From Marinobacter nauticus (lineage in GTDB: Bacteria > Pseudomonadota > Gammaproteobacteria > Enterobacterales > Shewanellaceae): a DNA stretch of 64,000 nucleotides. Position numbers and translations under genes: made by a program. Positions 60,324-64,000 of this stretch are shown one piece after another; positions within the stretch are counted from its first letter, which is position 1; every line of letters begins with the position of its first letter. Below the pieces are notes generated by a model. The model worked only from the letters and a program-made list of their open reading frames with translations, did no database searches and was not told the origin of the DNA. Location of the stretch: the NCBI RefSeq assembly GCF_019801015.1, contig NZ_JAHVJZ010000004.1, positions 434,001-498,000 of the forward strand, given 5' to 3'.

Positions 60324-60646
60324 TACGCCTTTCCACTGAGTTGAGCGTCCAGCGTTCGGAGCTCATTGATGACCGCGCCCAATTCAGGGCGTCCGCGCCA
60401 CACTTCTTCCGCCATCGGCGCGATGGCCGCATTGCCCGGCAGTGCCAGATTGGCTTCCAGCAGAGCCCGCAGGCGGGGCAACAGAATCCACTGAACCCAC
60501 TGTTCAAACGCCAGCGTATCGCAGCAAAACGGCTGAGGGCTGGCCAAAGCCTCTGAACTGGGCGGGGCCGACTGCCACAGTCCGGCGTGGCGCATCGCCT
60601 GCTCAATGGCGTTCAGAGTGTCGTTCACCGTGACCGAATGCGGCAT
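60323..60646 (-). CDS. yqcC: YqcC family protein (DUF446)
   Basis: 107 aa soluble protein of unknown function. The core LAFEQWVQWILLPRLRALLEA (split about residues 50-70) is typical of YqcC. I use the ATG at 60646 because AGGAGA stands 6 nt upstream; the in-frame ATG at 60682 has no such site. The yqcC-truC-yqcA order is the same as in E. coli, where csrB also lies beside yqcC. Confidence 0.88.
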   Translation of the reverse strand: MPHSVTVNDTLNAIEQAMRHAGLWQSAPPSSEALASPQPFCCDTLAFEQWVQWILLPRLRALLEANLALPGNAAIAPMAEEVWRGRPELGAVINELRTLDAQLSGKA

Positions 60647-60737
60647 GGATCTCTCCTGTGGGGTTGCTGGGCGCGGAATCATACCATCTGCGTTCCCCTG
60701 CCCCTATAATGGCCGCAAAAATCCGGACCGAGCCGTT

Positions 60738-61766
60738 ATGGAAGCGATCACCACCCTGAGCCAATTCCTGACCCAGGCAGGCACCCAGTTTCAGGTTTAT
60801 GACCTGGGCCGTCGGGTACGCCCCCTGGATCCTATCCTGTTCGCCCAACTGGAGGCGGGCACCCAGCCCTATCCGACGCCGCGTTCCGGCTTCGCCTGGC
60901 TGGGCATTCTGTTCTGGAATGCGCAGGCTTCTGCCCAGCACTATGTCTGGTTTCTGAAGCTGCCGCTGGATGAGCGAGGCTTACTGAATCCCGCCGCCCG
61001 CAATCAATTCCTGCAGATGGTGATGGAGGCGCTGGGACAGGACCCTGCCGCACCACTGAGCGAGGAGCAGGAAGAACGGCTGGCCAATAACCCGTTTACC
61101 TTTACGCCGGGCCAGGAAAAGATGGCTCTGTTCAATGCACTGGTGCGCAAACATCTGGCCCAACCGGCCTCGGTCTACTTTGAACCGGTGCAGCAGTACC
61201 TGAGCGGCCAGCAGTCCTGGTCCGACTGGCAGCAACTCGGCCTGCAGGGGTTTGCCGATCTGGTTGCCCGCCCGGGCAGTCTGGACCCAGAGCACCTTGC
61301 AGAAGCCATCACCGCAATGCCTTTCGAGCCACTGAGCGCACTGGCTTCCGTCATTGAGCACGGTCCGCTCGCCCCTCAGGCCGGACAGGCCTGGTATCGT
61401 CGCTGGGAGGCCTGTCAGGACGCCCATGAAAAGCAGTTGTGCCTGAGGGCGATGGCCGGTGCCGCGGATGAGCGCGACAAAGCACTGGATCAACTTCTCG
61501 CCCAGCCGGCTCTGGACCAGGAAACGCTGATCGTGATCGCCGCCCGACTCTGGGAGGGGTTGGATCAGAACCGAATGCCCCTATATCTAGAGCAACTGGC
61601 CCGCTACCCCGGTGCCCTGTTTAACCAAATCTACAGCGATCTGGTGGCCATTCCGGGCCAACGAGCCTGGGTTCTGATGACACTGCGCGCACCGCAGCGA
61701 TCAGAGGCCCTGAATACTGCCATCAGCGGGCTGGTACAAAGCATCAAGGGAGCGCGCCGTGATTGA
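60738..61766 (+). CDS. DUF3549 family protein
   Basis: 342 aa, probably cytosolic; no signal peptide or membrane segment. It starts MEAITTLSQFLTQAGTQFQVYDLGRRVRP, the conserved N-terminus of DUF3549, found mainly in Shewanella and Vibrio relatives, often beside truC/yqcC. Alpha-helical, HEAT-like in the second half. Function unknown. Divergent from yqcC; its stop overlaps the next gene. Confidence 0.85.
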   Translation: MEAITTLSQFLTQAGTQFQVYDLGRRVRPLDPILFAQLEAGTQPYPTPRSGFAWLGILFWNAQASAQHYVWFLKLPLDERGLLNPAARNQFLQMVMEALGQDPAAPLSEEQEERLANNPFTFTPGQEKMALFNALVRKHLAQPASVYFEPVQQYLSGQQSWSDWQQLGLQGFADLVARPGSLDPEHLAEAITAMPFEPLSALASVIEHGPLAPQAGQAWYRRWEACQDAHEKQLCLRAMAGAADERDKALDQLLAQPALDQETLIVIAARLWEGLDQNRMPLYLEQLARYPGALFNQIYSDLVAIPGQRAWVLMTLRAPQRSEALNTAISGLVQSIKGARRD

Positions 61767-62175
61767 CCTCTATGACCTGATCATCCTGATGGCCCTGGCG
61801 GGTATCGGTGCCTTTTTCTGGCAACTGCGCCGCATTTCCGAGCTGGCATCCTTTCACGCTCACAGAGCCTGCCAGCAACGTCGCCTGCAACTGCTCAATG
61901 TGGCCAGAAGCAAAGCCAGATTGGGCCGGGTTCCCGGCAGTGGGATCGGCTGGCACAGCGAGTACGAGTGCGAATTCAGCACCGATGGCATCAACCAACT
62001 GACGGCCCGGCTGGAGATGCAAGGCCAGCGCCTGAAGGCGATCCACATGCCATTTTACCCCGAGCCGGAGTGGCAACAGGCACCAGCCGCAAAGGGCCGT
62101 ATCGGCATGGGCGGCTGTGGCGGCGGTGCCAGCAGCTGTGGACCCAAAAGCAACTGCAATACCGGCTGCCGCTGA
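61759..62175 (+). CDS. DUF3301 family membrane-anchored protein with Cys/Gly-rich tail
   Basis: 138 aa. One N-terminal transmembrane helix (YDLIILMALAGIGAFFWQL), then a small soluble domain (GSGIGWHSEYECEFSTDGINQ typical of DUF3301), and an unusual tail with Gly clusters and four Cys in the last 25 residues (GGCGGG, SSCGP, SNCNTGC). GTG start at 61759 with GGGAG upstream, overlapping the DUF3549 gene by 8 nt. Function unknown. Confidence 0.82.
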   Translation: MIDLYDLIILMALAGIGAFFWQLRRISELASFHAHRACQQRRLQLLNVARSKARLGRVPGSGIGWHSEYECEFSTDGINQLTARLEMQGQRLKAIHMPFYPEPEWQQAPAAKGRIGMGGCGGGASSCGPKSNCNTGCR

Positions 62176-62186
62176 GATAACGGGGC

Positions 62187-62222
62187 ACAAAAAAGAACCG
62201 CAACAGTCACCTGTTGCGGTTC
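62187..62222 (-). terminator. Terminator of CsrB copy A
   Basis: Minus strand GAACCGCAACAG-gtga-CTGTTGCGGTTC then TTTTTT: a 12-bp perfect stem. The T-run is only on the minus side, showing that transcription comes from the right. Confidence 0.92.
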
Positions 62223-62515
62223 GGGTACCACTTCTACGCTGCCATCCGTTGCAGATTGTCTTCCCTAGTCGTCCTTGCGTACTTCGCCTTCCTGGCGCCT
62301 TCCCTGAGCTGATCCTTCAGCTTCCATGTACTTTCGTACCGGCTTCCTTACCACGACCACATCCTGTGGCCGAACCATCTCCATCCTGGAGAGCTCCCAT
62401 ATCATCCCTGTCATGCCTGAGACTCGGGTAACGTCCTGTTACGCCTTGTCGTTGGTCCGCACGTTCTGAGCGTCCTGCTCGAAATGTCCAGACCAGAACA
62501 TTCGGATTTGATACA
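62187..62515 (-). ncRNA. csrB: CsrB-type CsrA-sequestering small RNA, copy A
   Basis: About 330-nt transcript predicted on the minus strand. It has about 17 GGA motifs, many inside short inverted repeats as in CsrB loops: GCAGGACGC, TAACAGGACGTTA, CTCCAGGATGGAG, CACAGGATGTG, GCGCCAGGAAGGCG-type. CsrB RNAs bind many CsrA dimers through AGGA/GGA loops and relieve CsrA translational repression. It ends in a strong terminator (62187-62222). The neighbourhood (yqcC-truC-yqcA) is that of csrB in E. coli. No credible protein frame lies here. Ends are estimates from promoter and terminator positions. Confidence 0.9.
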
Positions 62516-62520
62516 GGCAC

Positions 62521-62548
62521 ATTGTAGAACACGGTTCTCAGCTCACAA
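62521..62548 (-). promoter_or_regulatory. Core promoter of CsrB copy A
   Basis: TTGTGA (62548-62543), 16-bp spacer, TACAAT (62526-62521), with start expected near 62515. The same layout and the same TACAATG and CTGTnTCAAA context occur at copy B. Confidence 0.75.
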
Positions 62549-62689
62549 GTGAGGTTCAGCCATAGAAATCAGCTATATGGCGATAGCGGACGCCGACACA
62601 GACATGCTATCGCATTGATTTTAAATAATATTAAGTGATTTCAGTGCCACTCTTCCGTGGCAAAGAACCGACGTCATCCCACACTAAGG

Positions 62690-62705
62690 TGAGAAATCTC
62701 TTACA
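62690..62705 (-). promoter_or_regulatory. GacA/UvrY-type upstream site of CsrB copy A
   Basis: Minus strand TGTAAGAGATTTCTCA, close to the TGTAAG-N6-CTTACA palindrome bound by GacA/UvrY/VarA response regulators. Centred about 180 bp before the predicted start. It lies between the two RNA genes. The stretch 62549-62689 between it and the promoter is AT-rich with an IHF-like site at 62608-62620. Confidence 0.75.
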
Positions 62706-62774
62706 TGGCGGGGGGATAGGTGGGCCTGACGATGCAGCCAGACAGAGAGATGAGCGCCGGAACGTCGTTCCGAA

Positions 62775-62814
62775 CCCCAAAATAGAACGGGGCGCAACCG
62801 AAGTTGCGCCCCTT
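62775..62814 (-). terminator. Terminator of CsrB copy B
   Basis: Minus strand GGGGCGCAAC-ttcg-GTTGCGCCCC (62812-62789) followed by GTTCTATTTT. The other side also has a T-run (TTGTTTTT), so it may stop transcription both ways. Confidence 0.8.
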
Positions 62815-63150
62815 GTTTTTACGTTAAGCTATCCAGCCTAAATTCATGCCACTCCCTGGCCCATCCCTGCGTACATATATCGCCAATCCTGGCTTCTTCC
62901 CTGGCCTCGTCCCTGGGCTTCCCTGTGACCGAAGTCACTCATCTCCTTATCACGATAACGTCCTGTTACCGATCGCTCTCCATCCTGGAGGTGTCCTAAA
63001 TCTTCCCTGGAAATGGTCGTCCTGACATTTGAGTGAGGTCACCAATCCGACTCCCTGTCAGAGTGGGCCTGCCACTCGCCGCCTTATCCTGCCTGGTTCC
63101 GACTCCCTGTCAGTACCTGAGGAGTTTGGCCGGCGCCGTTCCTTTGACAC
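62775..63150 (-). ncRNA. csrB: CsrB-type CsrA-sequestering small RNA, copy B
   Basis: About 375-nt transcript predicted on the minus strand, upstream of and parallel to copy A. About 20 GGA motifs, chiefly AGGA and AGGGA in small hairpins: GACAGGGAGTC (twice), TCAGGACGA, CTCCAGGATGGAG, TAACAGGACGTTA, CCAGGATTGG, GGCCAGGGAGTGGC-like. Two of these (CTCCAGGATGGAG, TAACAGGACGTTA) are identical in copy A, so the copies arose by duplication. Own promoter, upstream activator site and terminator. E. coli CsrB is 369 nt. Confidence 0.92.
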
Positions 63151-63156
63151 AGTGCC

Positions 63157-63184
63157 ATTGTATCCCGAGTCGCATTCGGAACAA
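63157..63184 (-). promoter_or_regulatory. Core promoter of CsrB copy B
   Basis: TTGTTC (63184-63179), 16-bp spacer, TACAAT (63162-63157), predicted start near 63150. Same spacer and -10 as copy A. Confidence 0.75.
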
Positions 63185-63321
63185 GGCTCATAAGAGCCAT
63201 GGCGCAAAAGCGAAGAAACCTCGACACACATCACAAAGAAGCAACCCCATGTTTATCAAGGCTTTTAACAATCTATTTGCCGTTAAGCCCCGCTATTCTC
63301 AACATGGATATCTCACAGCCG

Positions 63322-63339
63322 TGTAAGAGATGTCTCACA
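63322..63339 (-). promoter_or_regulatory. GacA/UvrY-type upstream site of CsrB copy B
   Basis: TGTAAGAGATGTCTCACA, an 18-bp imperfect palindrome of the GacA/UvrY class, about 180 bp before the predicted start, as at copy A. An IHF-like TATCAAGGCTTTT lies between (63254-63266). No gene is evident in 63185-63370. Confidence 0.8.
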
Positions 63340-63370
63340 CGGCGGCGGGCATTAGTCTTATAACGCGCCA

Positions 63371-64000
63371 CTAAGTCCCGTCAGAATGGGCCTTGAAAAA
63401 GAGCTGGCCGGACACACCAGATAAGTTTATTTCACCAATGGATTCAAAGCCCTGAGATTCAAAAAGGCGGCGGTGTTCAGGCTGATAGACGTAGGCTGCC
63501 AGGTTTTCCCTTTCACCATCCGCCAGGCTGACAATGGCTTCCAGTAAACACTGGCCGTACCCTTTTGACTGATACTGAGGTGCCACGGCAATAAACTGCA
63601 ACAACGTAAAGGGCTGATCCGGTGTCAGCTCGGATAACGCCTCCTCCCGGGCCATCCACTGCCGGGCGGAACCCCACCCAGCCCCCAGCGCCATCTTCAG
63701 CCGCCAGTTCCAGTATCGCGCATGCCCTTTTGGATAACTGTCATCCACCAATGCCGCAATGCCGACCATACTGTCATCGAGAAACAGCCCCAACAGCTTC
63801 TGACCGTCCTGCCACAATGCCTGAAGCTCCTCGCGCACCGCGGCGCGCAGACGCTGGTCATAATCGCTGTCCGGCAAGGCAGAGCGGAAGAAGGGATCCT
63901 CACGATACGCGTTCAGCAGTACTGACGCGGCAATACGGAGATCTTCGGTCTGCAGAAACGCCACGCGGGGCTGTGGGGGCAACTCATTGGCCAGTTCCAT
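63371..64000 (-). CDS. GNAT-family N-acetyltransferase
   Basis: 209 aa visible, with the ATG exactly at the window edge, so a longer N-terminus cannot be excluded. The GNAT acetyl-CoA loop is LLQFIAVAPQYQSKGYGQCLLEAI (split about residues 132-155; Q/RxxGxG/A form QSKGYG), and the C-terminal beta-strand region ESQGFESIGEINLSG is typical. Substrate unknown. It reads away from the window edge towards the CsrB locus. Its mRNA has no obvious terminator before the copy B regulatory region. Confidence 0.82.
   Translation of the reverse strand: MELANELPPQPRVAFLQTEDLRIAASVLLNAYREDPFFRSALPDSDYDQRLRAAVREELQALWQDGQKLLGLFLDDSMVGIAALVDDSYPKGHARYWNWRLKMALGAGWGSARQWMAREEALSELTPDQPFTLLQFIAVAPQYQSKGYGQCLLEAIVSLADGERENLAAYVYQPEHRRLFESQGFESIGEINLSGVSGQLFFKAHSDGT

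Noticed and set aside
62840-63120. Repeated CCCTG/TCCTG units that might look like a CRISPR or tandem repeat
   Set aside because: Spacing is irregular and the units are the AGGGA/AGGA hairpins of CsrB read on the other strand.
62635-63326. Short plus-strand frames of 68 and 97 codons in the CsrB locus
   Set aside because: They cross terminators, promoters and the GacA-type sites and have no ribosome site or recognisable composition; the RNA interpretation explains the region better.

Overview
The window looks like core chromosome of a high-G+C marine gammaproteobacterium of the Alteromonadales, related to Shewanella and most like Ferrimonas. This is judged from gene content and order only: the gammaproteobacterial blocks tilS-accA-dnaE-rnhB-lpxBA-fabZ-lpxD-skp-bamA-rseP-dxr-cdsA-uppS-frr-pyrH-tsf-rpsB // map-glnD-dapD, rcsF-trmO...proS and yqcC-truC-yqcA; menaquinone synthesis (menA); a complete liu leucine-degradation operon; and several families (DUF3718, DUF3549, DUF3301) typical of Shewanella relatives. 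No phage, insertion sequence, CRISPR array or tRNA/rRNA gene was seen.

Layout. 1-3.1 kb: edge of a short-chain dehydrogenase gene, menA, and a PrpE-type acyl-CoA synthetase on the minus strand. 3.2-11.6 kb: MerR regulator liuR and the leucine/isovalerate operon liuA-B-C-D-E followed by a two-subunit CoA-transferase (scoAB), which together turn isovaleryl-CoA into acetyl-CoA and acetoacetyl-CoA. 11.7-19 kb: pepT, an orphan lipoprotein, tdk, an NhaC-type transporter behind a lysine riboswitch, etfBA (electron acceptor for LiuA) and an H-NS protein. A 16-bp element shared by the liuR and etfBA promoters suggests LiuR control of both. 19.2-23.5 kb: two exported amidohydrolase-like proteins. 23.6-32 kb: rcsF-trmO-acyltransferase, a CHASE-GGDEF diguanylate cyclase, proS, a patatin phospholipase and a CPA2 cation/proton antiporter.

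32-52 kb is one long minus-strand block for tRNA modification, fatty-acid and lipid A synthesis, replication, outer-membrane assembly, isoprenoid and phospholipid synthesis, and translation (rpsB, tsf, pyrH, frr). It is divided by several intergenic hairpins and headed by an rpsB leader and strong promoter. map-glnD-dapD diverge from it. 57-62 kb: a DUF3718 protein, a PTS EIIBC, yqcA, truC, yqcC, DUF3549 and DUF3301 genes.

The most interesting locus is 62.18-63.35 kb, which has no convincing protein gene. On the minus strand it carries two tandem CsrB-type small RNAs (about 330 and 375 nt) full of GGA/AGGA/AGGGA motifs. Each ends in a hairpin terminator and has a TACAAT -10 box and a GacA/UvrY-type palindrome about 180 bp upstream. 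Its position beside yqcC-truC-yqcA matches csrB in enterics. A GNAT acetyltransferase gene closes the window. The ORF-rich parts are otherwise ordinary; novelty here is mainly regulatory RNA, promoter elements and a few orphan genes.
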